A stretch of 64,000 bases of DNA from Aquipluma nitroreducens (GTDB lineage: Bacteria; Bacteroidota; Bacteroidia; Bacteroidales; Prolixibacteraceae): NCBI RefSeq assembly GCF_009689585.1, contig NZ_AP018694.1:3115001-3179000 (forward strand). The letters run 5' to 3'. Each line of letters starts with the position of its first letter. Within the stretch, counting starts at the first letter, position 1. Of this stretch, positions 35,640 through 44,977 are shown piece after piece. Position numbers and translations under genes: made by a program. The notes beneath the pieces were generated by a model that was not told where the DNA came from, did not search any database, and was given only the letters and a program-made list of their open reading frames with translations.

Positions 35640-37190
35640 ATGAAAACGTCGCTAATTTTTTTATTGGTAATCAATTTTGCCGCTGCATCAATGGCTCAGG
35701 AGGAAAAAGTAGGCAATAGTAAATATTCACCCTTGGTAACGTTTACTGCTCAACAGGATCATGACAACATGATGCAGCAGTTGGGAATTAAAGCGCTTAG
35801 GCCAGGTCCGAGCGGCAATGAATCAGATCCGAATCACGCCAATACTGATGAGTCTCTGGCTAATCCTTGCCCTCAGTTACCGGATATTCTTATAACGAGA
35901 AGCGGCAAAAAAGTGACTTCTGAAGAAATGTGGTGGAAACAACGCCGCCCGGAAATTGCAGAGGACATTGAACGGGAAGTTTATGGATGCCTCCCTCAAA
36001 ATATTCCAAATGTAAAGTGGACTGTAAAAATCACTGATCGTGAATTTGTGGGTTGGACACCCGTAATTGCCAAACAATTGGTTGGTCATGTTGATAATAG
36101 TGAATATCCGTTGATCAATGTAGATATTAATATGATGCTGGTTGTGCCTGCCAATGTCAAAGGTCCTGTCCCGGTATTGATGATGTTCGGTGGACGCCCG
36201 TCTTTTCCTTCGCCTGCGCAACCATCACCCGATGACATGGAAAAATTGAATACCACATTTAAAGAAATGATGATTAAAATTAATCCGGAATTGAAGTCAA
36301 TTTTTGATCAATATCCGGCATATATGCCTATTACGAGATTGGCAGGACCAAATTTTTTCGCACCGAAACCGGAAGGCGATCTTTCTCCGACTGAACAATT
36401 ACTGGCAGCAGGCTGGGGATATGTTACGATCGATCCCAATAGCATTCAGGCCGATAATGGTGCAGGTATTACAAGAGGAATCATAGGATTGGTCAATAAA
36501 GGTCAACCCCGAAAGCCGGATGATTGGGGAGCGCTTCGGGCGTGGGCATGGGGTGCCGCACGTGGATTGGATTACCTGGAAACAGACTCGTTGGTCGACT
36601 CTAAAAAAGTGGGCATTGAAGGTGTTTCGCGATATGGAAAAGCGGCATTGGTCACACTGGCTTTTGAACCTCGTTTCGTGGTTGGATTAATTGGTTCTTC
36701 AGGGAAAGGTGGAGCTACCTTGCATCGTCGCGTATTTGGCGAGGCTGTTGAAAGCCTTACCGGTGGCGAATATTATTGGATGGCGGGTAACTACATGAAA
36801 TATGGCGCTTCGGAAGCTGTTTTTGGCAGTAAAACTGGGTGCGATTTGCCGGTTGATTCGCACGAACTGATTGCTCTTTGTGCCCCGCGATTCACATTCA
36901 TTAGTTATGGTATTCCGGAGAAAGGCGATGCCAAATGGCTCGATCAGCACGGCAGTTACATGGCAACAATAGCCGCTGGTTCTGTATTTAAGTTGTTAGG
37001 AGTAAAAGATCTTGGTGTTTCAAACGATTACCTGACCGAAAAAATGCCTCCGGTTAATACCGGATTCATTGAAGGTGAATTGGCCTGGCGTCAGCATGAT
37101 GGCGGCCACACTGACGCTCCAAATTTTAAATATTTTATACCCTGGGCCAGTAAGTTACTGAAGTATGAGCGAACTCCGGTTCGCAGGTAA
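35640..37190 (+). CDS. CE15-type glucuronoyl methylesterase, secreted
   Basis: A 516-residue alpha/beta-hydrolase with signal peptide (~1-19, NFAAASMAQ). Family-15 esterases cut the ester between lignin alcohols and 4-O-methyl-glucuronic acid of xylan. Visible: the nucleophile motif GVSRYGKAA with S330, the helical DDWGALRAWAWGAARGLDYLE before it, GSSGKGGATLHRRVFGE, and the C-terminal HDGGHTDAPNF with H486/H490 for the catalytic His. Residues ~30-70 are a linker. It lies alone, outside the sus locus, but would fit a hemicellulose-degrading lifestyle. No promoter was identified. Confidence 0.85.
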   Translation: MKTSLIFLLVINFAAASMAQEEKVGNSKYSPLVTFTAQQDHDNMMQQLGIKALRPGPSGNESDPNHANTDESLANPCPQLPDILITRSGKKVTSEEMWWKQRRPEIAEDIEREVYGCLPQNIPNVKWTVKITDREFVGWTPVIAKQLVGHVDNSEYPLINVDINMMLVVPANVKGPVPVLMMFGGRPSFPSPAQPSPDDMEKLNTTFKEMMIKINPELKSIFDQYPAYMPITRLAGPNFFAPKPEGDLSPTEQLLAAGWGYVTIDPNSIQADNGAGITRGIIGLVNKGQPRKPDDWGALRAWAWGAARGLDYLETDSLVDSKKVGIEGVSRYGKAALVTLAFEPRFVVGLIGSSGKGGATLHRRVFGEAVESLTGGEYYWMAGNYMKYGASEAVFGSKTGCDLPVDSHELIALCAPRFTFISYGIPEKGDAKWLDQHGSYMATIAAGSVFKLLGVKDLGVSNDYLTEKMPPVNTGFIEGELAWRQHDGGHTDAPNFKYFIPWASKLLKYERTPVRR

Positions 37191-37221
37191 ACTGATTTGA
37201 TAATCTGGGTGATTCAGTTCT

Positions 37222-39690
37222 TTATCGGGTTGATTCCAAATGTTTTAATACAAACCGGATTTCGCCATAAGAATACTGATTGTTTAGTCCGATGCGAATA
37301 TCCGAAAGGTTGCCGCTGTTGTGTTGGTCGAGGTATTTCACAATAACTTTTACTTTTTCGGGCTCAACCAGTTTTTCAATAGGTATTTCGCCGGTCCCGA
37401 TAAAATGAGCCAAATGTCCTTCAATGGTCGAAACAGCCATGCCGCGCTCTTTGGCAATTTCAGGAATGGTTTTGCCGCCTTTGAACAGTTCGAGACTTGT
37501 TCCCTGTGTGCTTAAACTTGCTTTTGCCGCTTCCTTTTCAGCGCCAATGGGCAATTCCAGGCCTTTTTCTTTGCGGTAGGCGATCACCATTTCCAAAATT
37601 TCTTTCCCAAATTGTTGCATCCGGGTGCCGCCCATTCCTTTTACGGCTTTTAACTCATTTTTCGATGCCGGCAAAGTTTGTACAATATCGTGCAGGGTTT
37701 TCTGCGGAACGATTCTCCGGATTTCGACATTTAGTAAATCCGCTTTTTCGTCGCGCCACTTTTTCAGTCTGGCGTAGAATTCAGGATGCATTGTGAAGGT
37801 AGATGCACTGGAAGAGGTCGATCCTTTGTGCCCTGCTTCAGGAATTTCGATGGCCGATTTCGACTTGATTTCAAGGTAGGTTTTCAGGTTAAAACCACTT
37901 TTGCACAACGCGAGACACACTTTTTTTGTGTGTATTTCTTTCCGGAGCTTGTCGGCCGCTTCGTTAAAACTTTTGCGGATGGCTTTATTGTCGGTACTGA
38001 ATGATGCTGTTGAAAAAGGCTCTTCTACGATGGATAGAAGCTTTCCGGAGAAGTAATCGGCTGCTTTTCTAACCCGTTCCTGAAGTTGCTCGTTTTCTTC
38101 GGCATTGGGCGAATTAGCAATCAGTTGTCTGATTTGATTCTCGAATTTTTCCGCAACATTAATCAATTCGGTCTGCAATGGAATGGTTAAGCCTTGCAGA
38201 TTTTCTTTCAGCGTGCCAAGCAATTGTGCCTGATGTTCTTCCCAAAGTTTTAGCAGGTACTGAATCTGTCGTGACATGGGCTTAAAATCGAACAATTCGC
38301 CAAGCAACTGTTTCACGTATTCCTTTCTCGATTGTTCCAATTCTGCCAACCCGGGCTGGTTTCGCTCCACATCATCCGAAAACTGGATCACAGTTGTGTC
38401 ATTTTTTACACTGAAGTCGGCAATGGGCGAACTCAATACCAATCCTTCGAGGGTTTTGCAGCGGCTCAGTGCCACATAAACCTGCCCATGTGCAAACGAT
38501 GCACGAGCGTCGATAATCGCCTTTTCGAACGTCAATCCCTGGCTTTTATGGATGGTAATGGCCCAGGCCAGTTTCAGAGGAAACTGTGTGAAGGTGCCGA
38601 TCACATCTTCATCGATTTCCTGTGTGGTTTCGTTCAATGTATATTTGGCATTTTGCCATTCAGTCTTCTCCACATCAATAGGCAGGTAATCGCCCGGACA
38701 TTGCACTTCAATGGTTTCGTCATTGATGTTGGTTATTTTACCGATTTTCCCGTTGTAAAATCGTTTTTCTGTATCATTCTTTACGAACATCACCTGCGCG
38801 CCAACTTTCAGCTCCAGTTCGGGGTCGGTGGGGTAGGAGTACTCCGGAAATTCGCCTTTTACCTCGGCTTTAAAACGGTGCGATTTGGTATTCAGCTTGT
38901 CCAGTTTCGAATTGTTGATTTGCTGCGACTGGTAATTGTGTGTGGTCAGGGTTATGTAGCCTTCTTTTTCTTCCGGATTAAATCCCTGGATGTGCCGTTG
39001 GTTTAATTCCTGAAGGGTGGCCGCATCCATACGATTTTCGCGCACTTTGTTGAGCAGGTCGATAAACTTTTGATCGCTTTGCCGGAAGATATGATTTAGC
39101 TCGATGCCAGTAAATTTTGATCGTTTCAAAGCATGACTGCTGAAGAAAAAACAAGTATCGTAATACGGTTTCAGGATAGCCCAATCGTCTTCTTTGACAA
39201 CCGGAGCTAATTGCTGCAAATCGCCAATCATGAGTAATTGTACACCGCCAAAAGGTTTGTAGCGGTTTTTATAGCGACGAAGCACCTCGTCGATTCCATC
39301 CAGAATGTCGGCGCGAACCATCGAAATTTCGTCGATCACCAAAAGATCGAGGCTGCGCATGATGTTGATTTTTTCGCGACTGAATCGTTTGATCCCGGCG
39401 GCCACATTGCCATCGGCAGGGACTGCCACTTGTCTTTGCTGGTCGGGATCAACGGGTATTTGTGGGCCAAACGACATCTGGAAAAATGAGTGAATGGTTA
39501 CCCCGCCCGCATTGATAGCAGCCACACCGGTTGGCGCCACTACCACCATTCGCTTGGGCGATTGTTTCTTCAGGTTACGCAAAAAAGTGGTTTTCCCGGT
39601 TCCGGCTTTTCCAGTCAGAAAAATATTTTGGTTGGTAAACTGAAGAAAATTAAAGGCAAGCTCTAATTGCGGGTTCGACTCATATTCCAT
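37222..39690 (-). CDS. Pif1/RecD-like helicase with HRDC and HTH domains
   Basis: An 822-residue superfamily 1 DNA helicase. Walker A LTGKAGTGKTTFL (~26-38), Walker B LLVIDEISMV, a motif with GGVQLLMIGDLQQLAPV, and the C-terminal ATPase motifs WAITIHKSQGLTFEKAIID and VYVALSRCKTLEGLVL identify a Pif1/RecD-like core. A coiled region follows (~450-620), then an HRDC domain (~640-725, RLKKWRDEKADLL... LKAVKGMGG) and an HTH_40-type tail (GGKTIPEIAKERGMAVSTIEGHLAHFI). It probably unwinds DNA in replication or repair. The gene runs toward the CE15 gene with a 31-bp gap and no clear terminator. Confidence 0.9.
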   Translation of the reverse strand: MEYESNPQLELAFNFLQFTNQNIFLTGKAGTGKTTFLRNLKKQSPKRMVVVAPTGVAAINAGGVTIHSFFQMSFGPQIPVDPDQQRQVAVPADGNVAAGIKRFSREKINIMRSLDLLVIDEISMVRADILDGIDEVLRRYKNRYKPFGGVQLLMIGDLQQLAPVVKEDDWAILKPYYDTCFFFSSHALKRSKFTGIELNHIFRQSDQKFIDLLNKVRENRMDAATLQELNQRHIQGFNPEEKEGYITLTTHNYQSQQINNSKLDKLNTKSHRFKAEVKGEFPEYSYPTDPELELKVGAQVMFVKNDTEKRFYNGKIGKITNINDETIEVQCPGDYLPIDVEKTEWQNAKYTLNETTQEIDEDVIGTFTQFPLKLAWAITIHKSQGLTFEKAIIDARASFAHGQVYVALSRCKTLEGLVLSSPIADFSVKNDTTVIQFSDDVERNQPGLAELEQSRKEYVKQLLGELFDFKPMSRQIQYLLKLWEEHQAQLLGTLKENLQGLTIPLQTELINVAEKFENQIRQLIANSPNAEENEQLQERVRKAADYFSGKLLSIVEEPFSTASFSTDNKAIRKSFNEAADKLRKEIHTKKVCLALCKSGFNLKTYLEIKSKSAIEIPEAGHKGSTSSSASTFTMHPEFYARLKKWRDEKADLLNVEIRRIVPQKTLHDIVQTLPASKNELKAVKGMGGTRMQQFGKEILEMVIAYRKEKGLELPIGAEKEAAKASLSTQGTSLELFKGGKTIPEIAKERGMAVSTIEGHLAHFIGTGEIPIEKLVEPEKVKVIVKYLDQHNSGNLSDIRIGLNNQYSYGEIRFVLKHLESTR

Positions 39691-40152
39691 TGCTGCAAAC
39701 TGTTTATTGGAGTGGTGGTTGATTTATTGTTCGTTCTCTTACAAAGGTATTAAAAAGCGACTTATTTGAGGAAAATATTTGCTTGTGCTTCTATTTGAAT
39801 TTTGCCCTTGTTTTAACAACAAGTGACTATTAAATCAGAGAAAAAGTCTCTTTTAACAACTCTTGAGTAGCACTTTGGAATGAATACAGATATATTAAGA
39901 CAAAAAAGTCTTTAAATGCCAACCTAACTGATTTGCTTACGTATAGCTGAATAAATCCAGAATCATAGGATGTATTTCTTCTGAACTATTTATAAACTTC
40001 AGAAACCCTGAGAAGGGTTATTCAAAATAACAGTTGATTCGTTCAACTGGCACCTAGTAGCACAAAATCAATGTCGTTAAGTTACCGAATTGAATCCCGA
40101 AATGTCGGGGTTTCAGAACTGTTGTCAATTATGAACACTTAAAATTACAGCA
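39691..40152. other. intergenic, no gene seen
   Basis: A 462-bp AT-rich divergent gap. It holds a candidate minus-strand -7 box for the helicase and a small hairpin (CCCGA-AATG-TCGGG) near 40098-40112. I see no open frame and no RNA gene. Confidence 0.5.
39742..39749 (-). promoter_or_regulatory. -7 box of the helicase gene
   Basis: TACCTTTG on the minus strand, a perfect TAnnTTTG match ~50 bp before the start codon. No good -33 box is seen. Confidence 0.4.
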
Positions 40153-40940
40153 ATGAAAAGACTTTTAACATCAGTAGTGGTCATTTTAATGACCTTAAGT
40201 TTGAACGCACAAAACAATCCTCCTCAATTGTATTTATTGTTTGAGTTTATGCAGGTAAAAGGCGAAAACGGATCGGATTATCAGCAGGTTGAAGAATTTT
40301 GGTCGGGTATTCACAAGCAACGTGTACCGACAAATCAATACTCGGATGGGATCTTTGGTCGCTAACGCCTTCTGGAACAAAGCAAGGATCACAATATTTG
40401 ACAGTTACATTATTTGCCAATCTTCAGGATATGTTGAAATCAATTAATTCTTTGGATGTTTACGGATATGCAAAAAAAGCTTATCCAACCAAAACTGACA
40501 AAGACCTGAATGCCATGTTTGATAAAACCGGAAAATCCCGGGATATGGCTAATCAGGTTCTTTTTAAGATGGTTGATCAGACGAAAAGCGACTTTGACAT
40601 GAAAGTGGGAACAATTGCGACTTTGGACATTATGAAGCAGTTGGACGATAGCTATGAAAAAGTTGAATCTGAAATATTTAAACCTTGGCACCAACAGATG
40701 GTCGATCAGGGGAAAAAAGGAAATTGGGGGTTGCTTCGCGCCATTTTGCCAGCAGGGAGCGAGGCTTACGCCTCGCACATTACCTTCAGCATGTATAAAG
40801 ATGAAGCGCAGTTGGCTGCATTTATGGAAGATTCGGGTGGTACAATGGATCTAACAACCCAACTTGCAGTGAAAGAAGGGCTAAAAACCAGAGAGGATAA
40901 AGAAGTTAAGTTCGCCAGATTGATCATGACGGTGAAATGA
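40153..40940 (+). pseudogene. secreted protein of unknown function, frameshifted
   Basis: A protein of ~262 residues split over two frames. The first frame begins MKRLLTSVVVILMTLSLNAQ (signal peptide) and stops at 40363-40365. The second frame carries on naturally from about 40335 as DKSILGWDLWSLTPSG and runs to 40940. Reading GTA-(n)CC-GAC-AAA shows that one missing base near 40334 would restore the full frame. The mature part is alpha/beta, rich in charged residues (VLFKMVDQTKSDFDMK, HITFSMYKDEAQLAAFMED). I do not recognise the family. Either a real inactivating mutation or a base error. Confidence 0.7.
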
Positions 40941-40963
40941 TTTAATTAACTGGGTAAAATGTA

Positions 40964-40999
40964 AAAAGGCGGCTCGTAATCATGTACAAGTCGCCTTTT
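40964..40999. terminator. bidirectional terminator between convergent genes
   Basis: An 11-bp stem AAAAGGCGGCT / AGTCGCCTTTT, with A-run and T-run at its base, usable from both sides, between the frameshifted gene and the head-GIN gene. Confidence 0.75.
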
Positions 41000-41028
41000 C
41001 ATATTTCATCCCGAAGTGATAAATCCAG

Positions 41029-41739
41029 TTATCTGGCACTTCTTACTTTTCCGGAGCCAGCGATCGATTGGTCAATCATTGGTCTGCCTTTGTATGTTAC
41101 ATTTCCGGAGCCAGCCAGGCGAACGTACAGGTTTTTATTGGCTTCGATATCAACATTTCCTGAACCCGCAATTTTAACCGAAACATCGTCAGCGCTATAG
41201 TCAAATCCTTTAAAGTTTCCACTGCCCGAAATGGCAACGCTCAAATCCTGAGCCGCAGCTTTACCCGCCAAAACAATATCGCCCGAACCTGAGATTGATG
41301 ATTTTACGCGCTCTGCCGAAAGCTCAGACAATCTGATGTTTCCGCTACCACTCACCCCAAGATCAAGGATTTTGGTTTTAATCTCATTTTCAGCAATAAT
41401 ATCGCCCGATCCGGAAACGCCCAAACCATTAATTTCAGGAGTCGTGATGTAAATAATTACTTCGCCGGGTTGAAATGTTTTCCAAAAATAATCTTTGTTG
41501 GGGAAGCGGATAATCAGTTTCCCGTCTTTTACTTCGGTAATAATCTCGTCGAGTGTCGAAGATTTGGCGACAATTTCGAGGTTTTGTTTTGCGCCCTGTT
41601 CCAGATGAACTTTGGCTCCAATCCGTAACGAAATTTCCGAAAACGGATCAACCTTCCGGTTTTGTTCTTCGGCCTGGACCTGTATTCCTGTTAGAATAAA
41701 AACGAATAAAATAAACGCTGTTGCTAATTTTGTTCTCAT
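41029..41739 (-). CDS. head-GIN domain (DUF2807) secreted protein
   Basis: A 236-residue exported protein, signal peptide ~1-23 (AFILFVFILTGIQVQA). The mature part is a right-handed beta-helix of the head-GIN/DUF2807 family, with the repeat V.GSG(N/D)(I/V) seven times between ~105 and 230 (VSGSGDII, VSGSGNIRL, ISGSGDIVL, ISGSGNFKG, IAGSGNVDI, LAGSGNVTY, IAGSGKV). Such proteins are common and surface-exposed in Bacteroidota, with a proposed adhesin-like role. The 5' region has no clear promoter. Confidence 0.9.
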   Translation of the reverse strand: MRTKLATAFILFVFILTGIQVQAEEQNRKVDPFSEISLRIGAKVHLEQGAKQNLEIVAKSSTLDEIITEVKDGKLIIRFPNKDYFWKTFQPGEVIIYITTPEINGLGVSGSGDIIAENEIKTKILDLGVSGSGNIRLSELSAERVKSSISGSGDIVLAGKAAAQDLSVAISGSGNFKGFDYSADDVSVKIAGSGNVDIEANKNLYVRLAGSGNVTYKGRPMIDQSIAGSGKVRSAR

Positions 41740-41892
41740 GTGTAATTAATTTGATTGTTTCCTCTGAATTAACGCTATTATAGACGGTAAATTATTCGGG
41801 AAGTTGCATGGAGGCAGAAAAAAGTGTTCAGTCGCAGTTGTCAGTCGTCGGATTTAAGTTCCTGAATACTGAGATTGATGACTGAGACTTTT

Positions 41893-42432
41893 CTACTCGT
41901 CGTCCAGATTAAACAAGCCTTCAGGAATCTGCAATTCGATTTCGCGTAAATCTTCATTCAACCGGACGATCAAATCTTCGTTTAGCGGAATCATTGCTTC
42001 TTTTCCCTGGTAAACGACCGAAAGCAATAGGTTTCCGGAGAAGTCGTTTACTTCGGTAATTTCGCCAATTAGCCCGAGCGTTTCGTCGAATAACCGATAA
42101 CCCACAAGCTCATTTGTGTTCAATTCATCCTCGAACTCAATGATGTCGTCCTGATTAACGAAGACAGATAATCCACAGATGGCTTTGGCTTTTTTATCCG
42201 TATCAATCCATTCGAGGTTTGTAATTACAGCTTCTCCCGATTTAAATCGCAGTCCTTCTTCAGAAATGAAAAAGGGAACGAGTAAATTATCTATTTCGAG
42301 AAAAAGAGTCGGACATTCTTCGAGGGTTTCGTAATACTGCTCTTCAAACCGGATAACCAGTTCGCCGTGTATTCCGTGAGGCTTCTGAACAAAGCCAACT
42401 TTTACGCAATTGCTTTTGGGTATTGTTTCCAT
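41893..42432 (-). CDS. rimM: 16S rRNA-processing factor RimM
   Basis: A 179-residue ribosome maturation factor that binds S19 and assists 30S head assembly. The N-terminal domain has KVGFVQKPHGIHGELVIRFE, and the PRC-barrel half shows ELVGYRLFDETLGLIGEITEVNDFSGNLLLSVVYQGKEAMIPL, then the end IELQIPEGLFNL. It follows rpsP on the same strand, as in many bacteria, but a strong hairpin sits between the two genes, 15 bp before this start. TrmD and rplS, often next, are not in the adjacent gene. Confidence 0.93.
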   Translation of the reverse strand: METIPKSNCVKVGFVQKPHGIHGELVIRFEEQYYETLEECPTLFLEIDNLLVPFFISEEGLRFKSGEAVITNLEWIDTDKKAKAICGLSVFVNQDDIIEFEDELNTNELVGYRLFDETLGLIGEITEVNDFSGNLLLSVVYQGKEAMIPLNEDLIVRLNEDLREIELQIPEGLFNLDDE

Positions 42433-42446
42433 AGTTGTAAAAATAG

Positions 42447-42476
42447 AAAAAAGCGACAGATTTCTCTATCGCTTTT
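42447..42476 (-). terminator. hairpin between rpsP and rimM
   Basis: On the minus strand a 12-bp stem (AAAAGCGATAGA / TCTGTCGCTTTT) with a GAAA tetraloop, followed by T-rich sequence. It would end most rpsP transcripts and let only read-through reach rimM. Confidence 0.75.
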
Positions 42477-42525
42477 ATAAGTTGTCTGTTTTATCCCGAA
42501 GGTTAAAACAGCATTCGACTAGTTG

Positions 42526-43074
42526 TTATCCTTCAGTTTCTTCAGGAGCAGCTTCTTCAGCTACTTCTTCAACAACTGGTGCAGGTTCAGAAGCGGCTTT
42601 GGCAGCAGCAGCAGCTTCGGCATTGCGTTTAGCAATAGCGTTTGCTCTTTCTGCGCTCTTTTTAGCTTCCATTTCAAGCTGAGTCTTGCGTGAAGCCTCA
42701 ACACTGCTAACTAATCCATCTTTCTTAGCCTGAACTTTATTCGCTTTCTCGGCTACCCAAGCTTCGAATTTAGTTTCAGCTTCTTCAGCAGTGAAAGCGC
42801 CTTTGGCTACACCACCTAAAAGATGTTTTTTGTACATTACTCCTTTGTAAGATAAAATAGCTCTTACTGTGTCGGTTGGTTGAGCACCATTGGCAAGCCA
42901 TGTTAAAGCTTTGTCAAAATCGAGTTCAATAGTAGCAGGATTTGTGTTTGGATTATAAGATCCAATCCTTTCAATGTTACTACCATCCCGTGGCGCCCTG
43001 CTATCAGCTATCACAATGTGATAGTAAGCATACCGTTTACGACCATGTCGTTGCAATCTGATTTTTGCTGGCAT
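42526..43074 (-). CDS. rpsP: 30S ribosomal protein S16
   Basis: The start is set at [13 protein letters not shown], the universal S16 beginning; a longer frame upstream is not used. The first ~85 residues are S16 ([55 protein letters not shown]). The tail of nearly 100 residues is Ala/Glu/Lys-rich, ending in [16 protein letters not shown]; long charged tails on S16 are usual in Bacteroidota. A well-formed promoter lies 50-75 bp upstream. It forms a pair with rimM. Confidence 0.97.
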   Translation of the reverse strand: MPAKIRLQRHGRKRYAYYHIVIADSRAPRDGSNIERIGSYNPNTNPATIELDFDKALTWLANGAQPTDTVRAILSYKGVMYKKHLLGGVAKGAFTAEEAETKFEAWVAEKANKVQAKKDGLVSSVEASRKTQLEMEAKKSAERANAIAKRNAEAAAAAKAASEPAPVVEEVAEEAAPEETEG

Positions 43075-43120
43075 TTTGCTTAAGTTTAAATGATAAACAG
43101 TTATTAAAAAATTTGTGGCG

Positions 43121-43150
43121 CAAAGATAAAACTTTAATCCTGAATTCAAA
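43121..43150 (-). promoter_or_regulatory. rpsP promoter
   Basis: On the minus strand TTTG (-33) at 43150-43147, an 18-bp spacer and TATCTTTG (-7) at 43128-43121. Both boxes are perfect to the Bacteroidota consensus. Confidence 0.75.
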
Positions 43151-43249
43151 ATTGGTTTTAAAAGTTTCTGATTCGGTGGTTTATCTATTTATCGATACCA
43201 CAGGACAATAAAACTCCTTTCCCGGAAGTTCGATTAACAGTCAAATAAA

Positions 43250-43257
43250 TATCTTTG
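43250..43257 (+). promoter_or_regulatory. -7 box of the first paralogous lipoprotein gene
   Basis: TATCTTTG, a perfect TAnnTTTG match about 78 bp before the start codon; the -33 region is weak. Confidence 0.4.
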
Positions 43258-43334
43258 TACCGACACAACCTTGAACTCTGTATTGGCATCTTAGATTTTA
43301 TTAATTGTTTATTTTTCAAAAGAAGTATAAAAAC

Positions 43335-44036
43335 ATGAAACTACTTAATTTTTTCGTTCTTGTTTCAATCGCCTTACTTATAGCTTCGTGCAACAAGAAT
43401 CAGGATGAAGGTTCCGGTACAGGCGATGCAATCATTGTGGTCAAAAAATCAGGAACAAATACGGTTTATGGAGTATCCCTGTATGCTTATTCCTTTAGTC
43501 CATTCCAAAGTGTGAAAGCCACCAGCTCGGCTGATGCTACAAAAAACTATACATTAAAGGAGAATCAAGGGTATAAAACAAATTTTGCCTACGAAGCTCC
43601 GGATACTGAATTTACTGTCACAAAACCTGTTGCTTCTACCTTTAACTTCACTGCCGTTTTTGAGAATGGTGTTACCGATGAGTTTACCGATGAATTGACT
43701 GCGAGCGCTTTATCAGTTCCAGTTCTCGATGTCCCTAAATTTGATGCAACCACCAGTGAGCTTACAGCAACATGGGCATCAGTGACTGATGCTGATAGTT
43801 ATGCCATCAATATTATGGATGGTTCAACAATGGTTTTTGGAAGCCTTGAGCTTGCCAATACGATAAAATCATATACACTAAGCGCGACTTCAAGTGGATG
43901 GATTAACGGAATTACCCCTGTTGCAGGAAAAACTTATACGCTCAGACTCAATGCTTATTTGTACGAAGACAATGGTAATACCTATAATATGCAGTCAGTC
44001 TCTATGGCCGAAAGATCAATTGTTTGGGGCAAGTAA
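43335..44036 (+). CDS. lipoprotein of unknown function, paralogue 1
   Basis: A 233-residue lipoprotein with lipobox LLIASC (C20). The ATG giving MKLLNFFVLV is preferred to an upstream start. The N-terminal domain contains DAIIVVKKSGTNTVYGVSLYAYSFS, and the C-terminal half looks like a fibronectin III-type sandwich (FDATTSELTATWASVTDADSYAINIMD... GKTYTLRLNAYLYED). The next gene is a paralogue with the same order of segments. Surface or periplasmic location. Function unknown. Confidence 0.7.
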   Translation: MKLLNFFVLVSIALLIASCNKNQDEGSGTGDAIIVVKKSGTNTVYGVSLYAYSFSPFQSVKATSSADATKNYTLKENQGYKTNFAYEAPDTEFTVTKPVASTFNFTAVFENGVTDEFTDELTASALSVPVLDVPKFDATTSELTATWASVTDADSYAINIMDGSTMVFGSLELANTIKSYTLSATSSGWINGITPVAGKTYTLRLNAYLYEDNGNTYNMQSVSMAERSIVWGK

Positions 44037-44111
44037 TGTTGAATATTATTCATTTTAAGTTAGGGTAAAGACAAGTTTAGACGGAGTAGATTTAGCTAAA
44101 TATTTACTCAA

Positions 44112-44819
44112 ATGAAACAGTTAAAAATCTTTACTTTAATTTTATTGGTAGCTTTTTTGTCGTCGTGTAACAAAGATAGCGACGATTCTTCGGTAGTTGG
44201 CGATGCAATCATTGTCAGTAAGCGTTCAGGAACAGAAGTAATTTATGGGGTTGCATTGTATGCATACGCCTTCAGCTCCATTAAAACGGCAACCGCCGTA
44301 AATTCAACCAGTCCCTTTGAAGCGATCCCTCTTGCGGCAAATGGTTCGTACTCCTATAATTTCTATAAAGAACCGTCAGACTCGGAATATTCAGAGACTG
44401 TTCCAGAAGCAAGCACATACACTTTCAGCGGAGTATTCGATAGTGGCGCAACCTTCGAATGTCAGGATATTCTGACATCCAATGCCCTTGTTCCGGTCAC
44501 TTTCGAAAAATGCGAATACAATACGGCAAGTTCGTATGCTGAACTTAGTTGGACTGCTTTAGCAAATGCTGATAGCTACATTATTTATGTAGTAGACGAA
44601 TCGGGAACTATTGTATTCAGGAGCAGTGAACTTTCCAACACCGTTGTATCCGGTACTCTCAATTCTTCGACTAGTGGATGGACATCAGGTTATCCCATAA
44701 ACGGAGCTACGTACACAGTCAAAATTTATGCATTTGAGTATGAGGACTCCTCGAATATAAATTCATATCAGTTGCAGGCCACTTCAATATCTGAATCGAC
44801 TTTAGTTTGGGGTCAATAA
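44112..44819 (+). CDS. lipoprotein of unknown function, paralogue 2
   Basis: A 235-residue lipoprotein with lipobox AFLSSC (C19). It mirrors paralogue 1: GDAIIVSKRSGTEVIYGVALYAYAFS, a middle Ser/Thr-rich part, then ASSYAELSWTALANADSYIIYVVDESG and GATYTVKIYAFEYEDSS, ending STLVWGQ against SIVWGK. The tandem duplication has kept both ends well and the middle poorly. The pair ends at a very strong terminator. Confidence 0.7.
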   Translation: MKQLKIFTLILLVAFLSSCNKDSDDSSVVGDAIIVSKRSGTEVIYGVALYAYAFSSIKTATAVNSTSPFEAIPLAANGSYSYNFYKEPSDSEYSETVPEASTYTFSGVFDSGATFECQDILTSNALVPVTFEKCEYNTASSYAELSWTALANADSYIIYVVDESGTIVFRSSELSNTVVSGTLNSSTSGWTSGYPINGATYTVKIYAFEYEDSSNINSYQLQATSISESTLVWGQ

Positions 44820-44843
44820 GTAAAAGAGAACAAGATTCAATAC

Positions 44844-44894
44844 AAATCGGTCGATATAGATAATTAGAATTAATCTGTATCGACCGATTTTTTG
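44844..44894 (+). terminator. strong terminator after the lipoprotein pair
   Basis: An 18-bp stem with one G-T pair, beginning AAATCGGTCGATATAGAT, with an 11-nt loop and a T-run. Confidence 0.92.
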
Positions 44895-44943
44895 TTTAGA
44901 AAACAAATGTTTACTGTGACCTTCCGATTCACGATTCATTTTC

Positions 44944-44951
44944 TACTTTTG
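44944..44951 (+). promoter_or_regulatory. -7 box of prfB
   Basis: TACTTTTG, a perfect TAnnTTTG match 27 bp before the prfB start codon. The -33 region is not clear. Confidence 0.45.
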
Positions 44952-44977
44952 TTTTTAGTAACATTTAAAAGAAAAAA

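Noticed and set aside
38332-39006. 224-codon plus-strand frame inside the helicase gene
   Set aside because: Antisense shadow of conserved helicase motifs.
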